DNA from: Marchantia polymorpha subsp. ruderalis
Lineage: Eukaryota; Streptophyta; Marchantiopsida; Marchantiales; Marchantiaceae
Assembly (NCBI GenBank): GCA_037833965.1
Contig: AP031353.1
Location: 21,454,501-21,518,500, forward strand
Length of the DNA stretch: 64,000 nucleotides
Direction of reading: 5' to 3'
The notes below the pieces were generated by a model. That model did no database searches and had not been told where the DNA came from. It was given only the letters and a program-made list of their open reading frames with translations. Below are positions 45,523 to 54,825 of this stretch, piece after piece. How positions within the stretch are numbered: the first letter of the stretch is position 1; each line of letters begins with the position of its first letter. A program made the position numbers and the translations under genes.

Positions 45523-48078
45523 ATGTCGAAGGTTCCCCAGCTGCGAGTGTCTCCACTCAGGGTGCCGCAGATCGGTCTACGCGCATTTCAAGATGTGCTG
45601 ACGAGGCTGAAGCTCGATTTTCTCCTCTGGGGGTGGAATTGGACATGTCCGGAGATGGTGCGCGAGTATCTGCAAGAGAGACACAAGCCTTCTCGCGGAT
45701 TTCGCCCACACCCAGAGAGATGGGACATTTGCAATTGGGCGCAGGTGTTGGGCAGGTGTGCCGGCGAGGAAGGGGATCTCCTCTTCGAGGCCGACAGCGT
45801 GAAAGTGTCCCAGGAGGAAGAAGTCTCTTACAATGAGCTCTTCAAGGTGGCTAGACATCCCAAGAACGGTTTCCGGACACGGGATTACAAGGATCGATTG
45901 CGGAGAAATGTCGCGACGGCATTGCTGCAGATATTGCAGCCGACCAAGACCGCTTACATGCATGGTTGGCAGGTAGAGTTCGTGGAGCTAGTGTTGTCAG
46001 GAGCTCCGGTGCATTGGGCACGGCTCCTGTGGAAGGTGACGCGCCAACATGCGCAAGAAGAGAGGGGAGGAACGCTCAATCATCTATCGCCTTACTTAAT
46101 CGTGTTTTACCGGGCGATGGGATGTTTGACGAATGCTGAGAAAACTCGGTTTCCGCAGCTGACCCGGACTTATCCAGGTAGATATTCGAGGGAGGCCGAA
46201 GTGGACACGGATCCGGACGAGGAACCTGCCAGTACGCCTCCGGCTCCGGCTCCAGCCAGAGCAGCAGAAGAACGTCGAAGTGAGCGCATTCCGCGCAAGC
46301 GGAAGTGGGATGAGAGACCTGAGGACAGGCAGCCGGAAGTGCCAGCTGCGCCGACTCGTGGTCGGCCCACCCCCGAGCCTCACAGTCGACCAAAACAGAG
46401 GGCACGCAGAATGCCAACTGTTACTGAGGAGACCAGGCGAACTCCGACCCGGCGGAATCTCACACAGGAAGAGATAATTGCTCAGGTCCTAGGGAAGACG
46501 GCAGAAACCTCTGCACAGAAGGCACCACGGCCTTCGGGAGGAGATGGACGGACTGACGACCGGCCGACTGCGAGTCGGATGACTGAAGGTCGACAAGCGG
46601 AAGGAAGGCCAACTGAACGGCGCGTTGAACCGGACAGCAGGCCGGAAGCAGAAGAGAGTTTGGCTGACGAGCCAACAATCCTCAGAGGGTCGTCTTCGGC
46701 GGAAGGCACTTCTGGAAGAACGCCACCAGCAAGCAGGCCAAGTGGAGTCAAGACGCGCAGGGTGTATCCGACTCCCAGTCGGACAACTGCTGGTCGGCCG
46801 ACTGCGAGTCGGACAACAGAGAGTCAGCCGGATTCGCCGACTGCGAGACGGATGGGGCCAACGACGAGTGTGCGAACGCCTTCGGCGGACGCACCTTCAG
46901 CAAGGACACCTTCCGCGCAGATTGCGCCGGAAGGACAGGCAGCAGAAGCGGGCGGATCAAGAGTGACAAAAGTCACTGCGGCGTCGACCCCTTCACAAAC
47001 CGAAGATCAAGCCGGAACAGGGGCTCAAGCAGTGGGATCTCCCACTGCCCTGGATATTTTAGCAGGCAGTGGAGCAGCAGTCGCAGCGGAAGCTGCTGCG
47101 CGCCACAGTTCCAGGGAGTCGCCAAGGGATTCGGTGGCGACTGAGATCCTCGAGACTGAGGATGAGACGAGCTCGGAAGAGCAAGAAGAGGATTCGGTGC
47201 AGAAAACGCCAACAGGGGTGCTGTGCGAACAGATAGTTCCACTCCTGCGATATCTAGATCGCAAGACATCCAAATACGCAAGTGCCTTAAAACCGCAGTC
47301 TTATGTGGAGACAATCAGGCGAAGGACGAGGAGCAAGGTGGCAAGGTGGGCCTCTAGGTGCGGAGTATATGTGGATAGGAACACCGCCCTCCGACAACAC
47401 CTGGCGGTCACCCAGAAGCTATACCAAGCCTTGCAGCAGCAGAAGGAGGATGCGGCGACGAAGAGTCAGGCGGAGGCCGAGCTAATACGGGCAAAGATCG
47501 AGTCGGACTTGCAGGAGGAGCGGAGACAGAACAAAGTCCTAGCAGCCGAGCTTGCGCGCCAGACGCGCGCCTTAGAAGAAAGTCAAAGAGCCCGCAAGGA
47601 GGATGAGGAGTTGTTGCGCAACTTGCAAACCGAGTGCTCGGATTTGAGGGCACAACGTGCGGAATTAGAAATGCAGCTGGCAGAGGTGGAGAGCAGCTGC
47701 AGGGCACGAGGAGAGTTGGCGGCACGGGTGACTCGTTGTCTAAACGGATACACCCATTGGGAGGTGGCAGCTCAAGAGAGGGTTACACTCCGGGAGTTCG
47801 AGCTTCGGGCGGCGGCCTTGACGGAAGGTGACAGTCGGAGTCGGCGGCGAGTGGCGAGAAAATTAGAAACTTTCTTGTCGGGTGCGCGCGACACTATGGC
47901 GCACTTGCAGTCGGAAGTCACTGCAGCGCTCCGACGCCTGGGGTTACGCAGCCGGTCGGAAGACTGGCAAGGTAGAGACAGTAAGCGGAGCAGTCCGGCG
48001 CGCAGGAGGCGCAGCACCGGATCTGCTGAGTGCAGTAGAGTAGTTTGGTTTCGCGCAGATGCTGCGAGTGGTAGATAG
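45523..48078 (+). CDS. LTR (U3)-encoded ORF, 851 codons, 5' copy
   Basis: The protein is unassigned. Residues 1-215 form a conserved globular-looking region (LRAFQDVLTRLKLDFLLWGW, PEMVREYL, KNGFRTRDYKDRLRRN, LLQILQPTKTAY, FVELVLSGAPVHWARLLW). Its pattern weakly recalls the 'putative plant transposon protein' domain of Athila-type elements (inference). Residues 216-560 are Pro/Ser/Thr/Arg-rich with PTASR-type repeats, ending in TALDILAGSG. Then come CEQIVPLLRYLDRK (about 563), a heptad-rich coiled coil (about 620-735) and a basic tail (NGYTHWEVAAQER, RRRVARKLETFLSG). No signal peptide or membrane span. Start chosen at MSKVPQ, where related copies begin to align; the frame is open from 45,433. 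It lies upstream of the LTR TATA box, so its own expression needs another promoter or read-through transcription. Confidence 0.8.
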   Translation: MSKVPQLRVSPLRVPQIGLRAFQDVLTRLKLDFLLWGWNWTCPEMVREYLQERHKPSRGFRPHPERWDICNWAQVLGRCAGEEGDLLFEADSVKVSQEEEVSYNELFKVARHPKNGFRTRDYKDRLRRNVATALLQILQPTKTAYMHGWQVEFVELVLSGAPVHWARLLWKVTRQHAQEERGGTLNHLSPYLIVFYRAMGCLTNAEKTRFPQLTRTYPGRYSREAEVDTDPDEEPASTPPAPAPARAAEERRSERIPRKRKWDERPEDRQPEVPAAPTRGRPTPEPHSRPKQRARRMPTVTEETRRTPTRRNLTQEEIIAQVLGKTAETSAQKAPRPSGGDGRTDDRPTASRMTEGRQAEGRPTERRVEPDSRPEAEESLADEPTILRGSSSAEGTSGRTPPASRPSGVKTRRVYPTPSRTTAGRPTASRTTESQPDSPTARRMGPTTSVRTPSADAPSARTPSAQIAPEGQAAEAGGSRVTKVTAASTPSQTEDQAGTGAQAVGSPTALDILAGSGAAVAAEAAARHSSRESPRDSVATEILETEDETSSEEQEEDSVQKTPTGVLCEQIVPLLRYLDRKTSKYASALKPQSYVETIRRRTRSKVARWASRCGVYVDRNTALRQHLAVTQKLYQALQQQKEDAATKSQAEAELIRAKIESDLQEERRQNKVLAAELARQTRALEESQRARKEDEELLRNLQTECSDLRAQRAELEMQLAEVESSCRARGELAARVTRCLNGYTHWEVAAQERVTLREFELRAAALTEGDSRSRRRVARKLETFLSGARDTMAHLQSEVTAALRRLGLRSRSEDWQGRDSKRSSPARRRRSTGSAECSRVVWFRADAASGR

Positions 48079-48111
48079 GATAGCGTAGTGCTAGTTAGGA
48101 TCTTTTGAGAG

Positions 48112-48120
48112 TATAAAGTA
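48112..48120 (+). promoter_or_regulatory. LTR TATA box (5' LTR)
   Basis: GAGTATAAAGTAG lies about 35 bases after the U3 ORF stop. The equivalent TATAAAGTA is conserved in family B and C LTRs (reverse of about 39,870 and 23,300). It is the likely start of genomic RNA about 30 bases downstream, which places the ORF in U3. Confidence 0.6.
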
Positions 48121-49057
48121 GATCAAGGCGTTTTGCCTTGGGACTCTTCCAGTTTCGGAAGTGCAGATCAGGAACTCACTTTCTTGGCGTGTTTGTGCAT
48201 TTTGGTCCTGGCACCACGTAGAGAAGCTGCAGCATAGCGAAGTTACCGTATGTTGTAGTTGAAGGCCTTCGGCTGAATGTTCAGAGCTAGCACCCGGTTA
48301 GAGACTTGAGTAGTGCGGATCTGCACCTGCGGGTGATTTCTGATGCTCAGAGCCGGCTGCGAGTTAGAGACTTGAACAGTTCCCCCTTACTCCTTCGAGT
48401 GACATATCCTGATTGTACTCCTACGGGAAGTTTCCCCTGAATGCCAATGTGAAGTTTCATTACTTCGTGTAAACCTTGGTTTGTAATTCAGGTTGTGTGT
48501 GTGTTACTGGATCGTGTTTTCAGTAAGTTCTCAGTCGGGTCTGCACTCCCTGCGTTTTGTGTGATAGTCGAGGGTGACGTCCACGGCGTACGTAGAGGCT
48601 TCGTTCCGAAGTGAGAAGTCCAGTCCGGGTACCCCCGCTAGTTCCTGGCGGAAGGGCAGTAAAAGCCGGAGTGGGAGGCACTTCCTGTAGAACCTCTGAG
48701 TGAACTTACGAGACACTTTCCTCCTGAAATCCGAAGCGGAGGTCCTGACCGACCTCCGAGTTGTGCTTTTTGCCAGTTTCAGGTGTGTGTGTGTGTGTGT
48801 TGAGTGACCAAGCTGTACCGTGCATCCTCCGAGCATCCTCCGAGTTGAGATCCTCCTCCGAGTCGAGCCTCCGAGTCGAGCACTGCAGTATTTCTGGGAG
48901 TGACAGTCGTCTAGAATTCAAACTCTACAAAAGTCAGTTAAACGTGACACTTTTACTCTGTGTGTTGCCTCTGTCCCTGTGGGTTCGATCTTTTTACCAC
49001 CATACTGCAGTTTTAGCCTTTGGTGGGTTATTACATAAGGAGCCGACAACTTCTTTT

Positions 49058-49075
49058 TGGCGCCGCTGCCGGGGA
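49058..49075 (+). other. primer-binding site, tRNA-Asp type
   Basis: TGGCGCCGCTGCCGGGGA starts 22 bases after the LTR end. It is complementary to the 3' end of plant tRNA-Asp (TCCCCGGCAACGGCGCCA) with one mismatch at the tenth base. tRNA-Asp priming is known for Athila-type elements. Confidence 0.8.
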
Positions 49076-49118
49076 CAGTGCGTCAACACCAGAATACTTG
49101 AGCAGCAATGCTCGGTGA

Positions 49119-51947
49119 ATGTCGACGAGCGATAGTGTGGGAAACCTGAGTGCGAGAGCCACACGGAAACTCCGTCGAGATTCAGAAAAAGCCGTGGAAA
49201 CAAAACGGCGAACTAAAAAGAAGACCCCCGGTGAAGACTCTGCAGAAAGATCGCCATCACCGACCACTGGAAGACAAAGGCGTTTCAGTTCACCTACTGA
49301 GAGCATTGAGCTAACAGTTCTGTTGGACATCCCTCCGACAGGAACTCTTCCTGAGTTTGGCCAACCTAGGATCAGTCCGTCGACAGGATCACCGATGGCA
49401 GAACATCAAGCCAATCTCCGCCATGTGTTTTCCCAACCTACCACCAAACATTCGTATCCAAGATACACGGGAACGGGCGACGACGATGATGCAGATTCAT
49501 ACATAAAGCTCTTCGAGTCTGTCTCCATCGCCAATCGTGAGACCAGTGATGAAGACAGACTACGAATCTTTCCTAGCCTGCTACGCAGACGAGCGCGTAG
49601 CTGGTACAACCATGAGAGCACCGACCCCACTGGCATCCGGACCTGGGCTCAGCTCAAGGAAAAGTTTCTGAGGCGGTTCCGCGAACTCGGATATGACAGT
49701 CGAGTTCTGACCCGGCTTCGAAATCTTCGACGCGAGCGGAAGGAGAATCTTCGAGACTACACTGAGAGATTCCAAGACCTCCTAGATCGAATTCCGAAGA
49801 CAGGCCCAGGAGAACCATACTCGGTACAACAGGCAGTGGATTGGTATGTGACAGGGCTCTCAAGAGAAATGGAGACCTTCTGTAGGAGAGGCAAGACTGA
49901 CACAATCCAAGATGTGATAGCTTCCGCGGAGACCTTTGAGACGTCAACCCTTGACACTCGAAGACGTGACCGACGGTCGACGAAGAAGAAGTCGCAAGGC
50001 GGACGTCGGAAGAGAAGGAACTCGCCTTCCTCGACAGAAGAATCAAGCTCCTCCGAATCAAGTTCTTCCTCGGAAGAGGAAGAGGACTCGTCATCTTCAG
50101 AAGAAGAAAGACGGAAGAAGAAACGCAGTGCGATCAAGAAGAAGGATCGAGGTAAGGGAATCCCAGTGAAGACTCAAGGGGACATCGCAGCCAAGGTAGA
50201 CAACCTGGTGAAGAATTTTGCGGACCTGAAAGTTCATGTAGTGGGAGGCCAAGATCGACGTAAATCACCTGCGAGACAACGAGCGAATCTCTGGTGTACT
50301 ACGTGCGGACAGGTGGGACATGCCAACACGGAGTGCATGTCCGCGCGGCCATCTTACCCAGTGAATGCGGTCGAATGGACACCACAGTGGGAGAACCCCA
50401 TGTATTATGCTGAGCCACCTATGTATTATGCTGAGCAGGTTGAGGACACCGCCTACTCGGTACAGACAGCTCCAGCTACAACTCCGAACCCACCGGTGCA
50501 TATACCGCGCTTTGTTCCGAGGGAAATGGCGGGTACACTCCCACCAAGACGCATGGCACCTCCAGGCAATCACAACCGACCTCGACCACAATTCGATGGT
50601 TGCTACAACTGCGGAGACATGGGGCATTACGCGCCAAGTTGTCCCCACCCGAGGAAGCCAATGGGGGATGCACCATTGTGCAGCAATTGCAAGAAGTCCG
50701 GACATACAGCAGCTGAATGTGATCAGCCCCAACTCCCTAGGCCAGCCGTGCGTTTCGTATCAACACCTGGCAAGGAAGAAGTGCAGGTCAACCAGGTAGA
50801 ACTGAGTCTGGACCCAGCTGAAGGAGACGAAGTATGGCCAGAGGAAGAAGTAATGTGCGGTCGGGTAGAAACCCGAAGTTCGAAGAGGAGAGGAGAAGGC
50901 CACGAGGACACTCGCCGCCTCGAGCGTAGGGAAGACAGGCGGAAGTCTAAAGAAGTTAGAGAAGGCCAAAGAAGAAGGCCGGGTACACCTCCGGCTATGA
51001 GAAACACCCAGCCGGAGCAGAACTCAGAAAAGGCGGACAGGTATTCAGAAGAGTTCCGGACTCGAGATTACCTTCCGGACATCAAAGATGAGGTGAGTCA
51101 CCTCATCAAGGAAGCACTGGGCGCCGGAATGACATCCGACGACCGGAAGGCGGTTAGGCCTCCTACACCACTTCCGACCGCGAGTACAGGGAGACTTCCG
51201 GCTGTGACTTCCAACACTCCCTACGACATAGTGAAAGACATGGGGAGCCAGAGGGCAAATATTTCCTTCCACCAGTTGTTGGAAGACAATAAGACGTACA
51301 GGAGGATGCTGATGCTTTCGTTGCGCCGACCACGCAAACCCCGAAAAGAGAAACTTCCGACTGTGTACAGAGTGGAAGGAGGAGACCTGGGACCTCCAGA
51401 GATCGAGGTAGAGATCGGAGGCTGCGTCATACAGAAGGTACTTGTGGACTCCGGCTCGGGCGTGAATATCATGACCGAGGAGACAGCGAACTCCTTGGGG
51501 TTCCAGACCTTCGAGCCTACATCCCGAGTATTGCGACTGGCCGATCAAACACGCAGAATGCCACTAGGAATGTTGAGCAATGTGAGAACCAACATTGGAG
51601 GAGTGGACTTTCAACTGTCCTACATAATACTGCAACCTCTGATGAAGAAAGGTTATGATGTGCTGCTTGGCAGACCGTGGCTATACGATGCCAAAGCAAG
51701 GTGTGACTGGAGTAGGAAGAGATTACAGTTCCGTAGCCCTGCGGACCCTCCGACTGTCATTACCGTACCGTGGACCAAGGTACCCCATGAGGGCGAAACA
51801 CCTCCCACCACCTCCGGTTACACAACCGGAGGGGAGACCAGCTCATCATGCACTTCAGAGACCGAAACGTCGGAAGAATTTGTGGGCTACGTCACTTGCT
51901 GCTCTATTGAGGAGGAAGGAGACGAGGTGTATCCGGATGACGAATAG
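49119..51947 (+). CDS. gag-protease polyprotein of element A, 942 aa
   Basis: The gag core around residues 120-265 includes ESVSIANRETSDEDRLRIFP, RARSWYN and WAQLKEKFLRRFRELG. A Ser/Glu-rich acidic then Lys-rich linker follows (about 300-350). Three CCHC zinc knuckles occur at about 392-405 (CTTCGQVGHANTEC), 495-508 (CYNCGDMGHYAPSC) and 521-534 (CSNCKKSGHTAAEC). The retropepsin active site is VDSGSGVNIM (about 776-785), with a conserved ILLGRPWL-like VLLGRPWL later. The start ATG is 44 bases after the primer site and fits family B alignment from there. It ends at TAG 51,945-51,947, followed in frame by pol. It packages RNA and processes the polyprotein in cytoplasmic particles. Confidence 0.92.
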   Translation: MSTSDSVGNLSARATRKLRRDSEKAVETKRRTKKKTPGEDSAERSPSPTTGRQRRFSSPTESIELTVLLDIPPTGTLPEFGQPRISPSTGSPMAEHQANLRHVFSQPTTKHSYPRYTGTGDDDDADSYIKLFESVSIANRETSDEDRLRIFPSLLRRRARSWYNHESTDPTGIRTWAQLKEKFLRRFRELGYDSRVLTRLRNLRRERKENLRDYTERFQDLLDRIPKTGPGEPYSVQQAVDWYVTGLSREMETFCRRGKTDTIQDVIASAETFETSTLDTRRRDRRSTKKKSQGGRRKRRNSPSSTEESSSSESSSSSEEEEDSSSSEEERRKKKRSAIKKKDRGKGIPVKTQGDIAAKVDNLVKNFADLKVHVVGGQDRRKSPARQRANLWCTTCGQVGHANTECMSARPSYPVNAVEWTPQWENPMYYAEPPMYYAEQVEDTAYSVQTAPATTPNPPVHIPRFVPREMAGTLPPRRMAPPGNHNRPRPQFDGCYNCGDMGHYAPSCPHPRKPMGDAPLCSNCKKSGHTAAECDQPQLPRPAVRFVSTPGKEEVQVNQVELSLDPAEGDEVWPEEEVMCGRVETRSSKRRGEGHEDTRRLERREDRRKSKEVREGQRRRPGTPPAMRNTQPEQNSEKADRYSEEFRTRDYLPDIKDEVSHLIKEALGAGMTSDDRKAVRPPTPLPTASTGRLPAVTSNTPYDIVKDMGSQRANISFHQLLEDNKTYRRMLMLSLRRPRKPRKEKLPTVYRVEGGDLGPPEIEVEIGGCVIQKVLVDSGSGVNIMTEETANSLGFQTFEPTSRVLRLADQTRRMPLGMLSNVRTNIGGVDFQLSYIILQPLMKKGYDVLLGRPWLYDAKARCDWSRKRLQFRSPADPPTVITVPWTKVPHEGETPPTTSGYTTGGETSSSCTSETETSEEFVGYVTCCSIEEEGDEVYPDDE

Positions 51948-51953
51948 CAACTA
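51945..51953 (+). promoter_or_regulatory. predicted stop-codon readthrough signal between gag-pro and pol
   Basis: TAG CAACTA fits the UAG-CARYYA context known to promote leaky termination in plant-virus replicases. The frame is open from here to 54,788 without another stop. Family B has TAG CAATTA at the homologous site (61,231-61,223, minus strand). This would produce a minority gag-pro-pol fusion of about 1,889 residues. Confidence 0.75.
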
Positions 51954-54788
51954 GCAGCCGGACTGGGCAGAAGCGAGATCAGTCACACAGAGGGGATTGT
52001 TGACCCGAGTGATTGCTGCGAACTGCAACTCAGTCCAGGTAAAGGCTTGAAGGTGTCAAGCCAGGTACAAGGAGAAGAGTTGAACAGGGTACAGGCGTTT
52101 CTTCGCCAGTATGAGGATGTCTTCGCATGGAAGATTGAAGACATGAAAGGCATACCTGCAAGGTATGGAGAGCACAGAATCGACTTGTTGGACGAGGCAG
52201 TTCCAGTTCGCCAACGCCAATACAGGCTCAACCCAAAATATTCATTATTGGTGAAGGACGAAATCGATAAGTACCTGAGCGCAGGAATTATCTACCCGGT
52301 ACTCAGTAGCGAGTGGGTGTCGCCTATCGTGATCGTGCCCAAGAAACTGACGGGTAAGATCCGGGTGTGTCAGGACTTCAGGAAGCTGAACGCAGCAACG
52401 CGGAAGGACCATCACCCTCTTCCTTTCACGGACTCTATTCTGGACCATGTAGCAGGGCATGAATGCTACAGTTTCCTAGACGGATTCTCCGGCTACAACC
52501 AGGTGTCCATCAGGGAACAGGACAAGGACAAAACAACCTTCACGACCGACTGGGGAACCTATGCTTATCACAAGATGCCGTTCGGTCTGTGCAACGCGCC
52601 AGCGACGTTCCAGCGGATGATGACAAACATCTTCCAAGAGCACCTGAGGAAGTTCCTAGAAATTTTCATCGACGACTTTTGTGTCTTCGGTAAGAGGTCG
52701 GAGCACCTTGACCATCTTCGACAAACGTTCGACAGATGTAGGGAGAGCAGCTTGTCCTTACACCCTGAGAAATGTTTTTTCTTCATGACCAGCGGAATCC
52801 TGCTAGGGCACCGAGTTTCGTCCGATGGCATTGCAGTGGATGTAGAGAAGGTGAAGATTATTCTCGAACTGCAGCCGCCAACGAATCTGCGTGAGTTGAG
52901 GGCCTTCCTTGGCCATGTAGGTTATTACAGAAGGTTCATAAATATGTACGCCATCTTGGCAGCCGATCTGACGAAGCTGCTTAAGAAGGATGAACCCTAT
53001 GTGTGGGGCAAGGAGCAACAGCTGGACTTTGAAACGCTCAAAGCCAAACTGACGACTGCTCCGGTTCTGAGAAGTCCGGATTGGAACAGACCTTTCCATG
53101 TCTATGTAGACACGTCGGCGTTTGCAATCGGGGTGGTTCTCAGTCAGAAGGACGACAACAAGAAAGACTACCCGATTTACTTCGCGAGTCGTCAGTTGTC
53201 AGCAGCAGAGAAGAAGTACACGACAACTGAGAGGGAGGCGTTGGGAATGGTGTACTCCTGTAAGAAGTTCCGACATTATTTGATCTGCTATGAGTTCGTG
53301 TTTCATGTAGATCATTACGCCTTACAGCACCTGGTCAAGAAGGCGGATCTGTCCGGACGAATTGCCAGGTGGGTACTACTGCTGCAGGAATTCACCTACA
53401 CTGTACAGACACGGAAAGGCGTTCACCATGAGAACGCGGACTACCTCTCCCGACTATGGACCGAACCCATAGAGGAGGAAGTAGTGGATGATTTCCCCGA
53501 CGAACAACTTTTTCAGTTGTCCGCCAGCCATGAGTCCAGGTACGCGGACTTATACAGGTTTCTGCTCACACTCCAATGTCCGGAAGGATTGGATGCGGAG
53601 CAGCGCACAGTCTTCGTTCATAAAGCGGGGCCTTACCAGCTTCAACAGGGGGTCTTGTTCAAGAAAATGGCAGACGAGAGGCTGTGCAGATGTCTAGAGG
53701 AGTCTGAAGTCCCGCGAGTTGTCAAAGCCATGCACACGGAAGACGCTGGTGGTCACTACGCCACCAGAAATACAGTGACCAAAATTGTGAATGCAGGATA
53801 CTGGTGGCCGACGATGTTCAAAGATGTACATGACTACGTTCGCAAATGCGACAGCTGCCAGAGGACGGGAAGGCCGACTCCGACCACGAGATGGCCTCTT
53901 ACACCAATCATGCCATTGGCACCATTTGAAAAATGGGGGATCGACTTCGTGGGACCAATACAACCTGTCACTAAAGGCACGCGCAGGCGCTACATATTGG
54001 TAGCAACAGACTATGCGACCAAGATGGTGGAGGCAGAAGCCACAAGGCACGACGACGCAGCCGCAGTAGCACGGTTCCTATTCGAATCAATCATCACACG
54101 CTACGGGTGCCCCCTAGAAATAGTCAGTGACAGAGGGACGCACTTTCTGAATCAGGTGATAGAGAGTTTGACGCGGCACTTCCAGATTAAGCATCGAAAG
54201 ACTACTCCATACAACCCCAAGGCAAATGGTCTGACAGAGAAGTCCAATGGATTACTCTGTAAGATACTCCTCAAGGTGACTGTAAACCATGCTCATGACT
54301 GGGACACCAAGCTACCGGCCGCCTTATGGGCATATAGAACGGCAGAAAAAGTCACCACCAGGCAAACACCTTACTTCCTAGTTTATGGGCAGCATCCGAT
54401 CTTACCCATCGAATTCGAGATACCTACGAAGAGGACCTTAGATCAGAGAAGGCTGGACGCGGAGGAAAGTCAGGCATATCGACTGCAAGAGGTAATGGCA
54501 CTGGAGGAAAGACGTCAAGAAGCCGAAGATCGAACAAAGCAATTACAACTCAGGCGGAAGGAGAAGTACGATCGAAGACTCAAACCAGTACTGCTGGAGA
54601 AGGGCGATTTGGCCCTGCTATACGATAGCAGACATGCTAGATTTCCAGGCAAGCTCCACTTGAGGTGGATGGGACCTTACAAGGTGATAGAAGTTTTTCC
54701 AAATGGATCCATCCAACTCGCAGATCTCACGGGAGAATGGTTAGGCACCCGCGTGAACGGATGGCATCTGAAGAAATACCACGTGTAA
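51948..54788 (+). CDS. pol of element A: reverse transcriptase, RNase H, integrase
   Basis: The frame is continuous with gag-pro after the TAG; the first in-frame ATG is at 52,047 (913 codons), but homology starts before it (TEGIVDPSD is shared with family B), which supports readthrough rather than a new start. RT: KIRVCQDFRKLNAATRK, FLDGFSGYNQ, MPFGLCNAPATFQ and FIDDFCVFG (YVDD-box variant). RNase H: FHVYVDTSAFAIGVVL, TTEREALGMVY and FVDHYALQHL. Integrase: HHCC finger (near 53,730-53,860), WGIDFVGPI, IVSDRGTHFLN and NGLTEKSNG (D, D, E) and a GPY-like RWMGPYKVIEVFPNGSIQL. No chromodomain follows; the frame stops 37 bases before the 3' LTR. It copies genomic RNA to DNA and inserts it. Confidence 0.93.
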   Translation, partial: QLAAGLGRSEISHTEGIVDPSDCCELQLSPGKGLKVSSQVQGEELNRVQAFLRQYEDVFAWKIEDMKGIPARYGEHRIDLLDEAVPVRQRQYRLNPKYSLLVKDEIDKYLSAGIIYPVLSSEWVSPIVIVPKKLTGKIRVCQDFRKLNAATRKDHHPLPFTDSILDHVAGHECYSFLDGFSGYNQVSIREQDKDKTTFTTDWGTYAYHKMPFGLCNAPATFQRMMTNIFQEHLRKFLEIFIDDFCVFGKRSEHLDHLRQTFDRCRESSLSLHPEKCFFFMTSGILLGHRVSSDGIAVDVEKVKIILELQPPTNLRELRAFLGHVGYYRRFINMYAILAADLTKLLKKDEPYVWGKEQQLDFETLKAKLTTAPVLRSPDWNRPFHVYVDTSAFAIGVVLSQKDDNKKDYPIYFASRQLSAAEKKYTTTEREALGMVYSCKKFRHYLICYEFVFHVDHYALQHLVKKADLSGRIARWVLLLQEFTYTVQTRKGVHHENADYLSRLWTEPIEEEVVDDFPDEQLFQLSASHESRYADLYRFLLTLQCPEGLDAEQRTVFVHKAGPYQLQQGVLFKKMADERLCRCLEESEVPRVVKAMHTEDAGGHYATRNTVTKIVNAGYWWPTMFKDVHDYVRKCDSCQRTGRPTPTTRWPLTPIMPLAPFEKWGIDFVGPIQPVTKGTRRRYILVATDYATKMVEAEATRHDDAAAVARFLFESIITRYGCPLEIVSDRGTHFLNQVIESLTRHFQIKHRKTTPYNPKANGLTEKSNGLLCKILLKVTVNHAHDWDTKLPAALWAYRTAEKVTTRQTPYFLVYGQHPILPIEFEIPTKRTLDQRRLDAEESQAYRLQEVMALEERRQEAEDRTKQLQLRRKEKYDRRLKPVLLEKGDLALLYDSRHARFPGKLHLRWMGPYKVIEVFPNGSIQLADLTGEWLGTRVNGWHLKKYHV

Positions 54789-54812
54789 ATGTTCGCGTGG
54801 GCGCTCACAATT

Positions 54813-54825
54813 GAGGAGGGGGGCA
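54813..54825 (+). other. polypurine tract of element A
   Basis: GAGGAGGGGGGCA abuts the 3' LTR start at 54,826; expected primer for plus-strand DNA synthesis. Confidence 0.85.

Larger units (their letters stand above)
44167..49035 (+). mobile_element. 5' LTR of element A
   Basis: Begins TGTGGTAACACAC and ends GGTGGGTTATTACA. The first 1.3 kb are GC-rich U3 with a GAAAGAGCTCGGGATGCTCG / TTCTAACGAG cassette (about 44,581). The ORF follows (45,523-48,078), then a TATA box (48,112), then about 900 bp of R-U5 with a (GT)n tract (48,783-48,800). Confidence 0.92.

Noticed and set aside
45354..45836. 160-codon ORF overlapping the start of the LTR ORF (and its copy at 56,013)
   Set aside because: A frame shadow of the 851-codon ORF; its residues are not conserved in the other LTR copies.
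50265..50732. minus-strand ORF in gag, rich in cysteine and tryptophan
   Set aside because: It is the complement of the zinc-knuckle region; the coding strand is clear from CCHC motifs conserved in family B.
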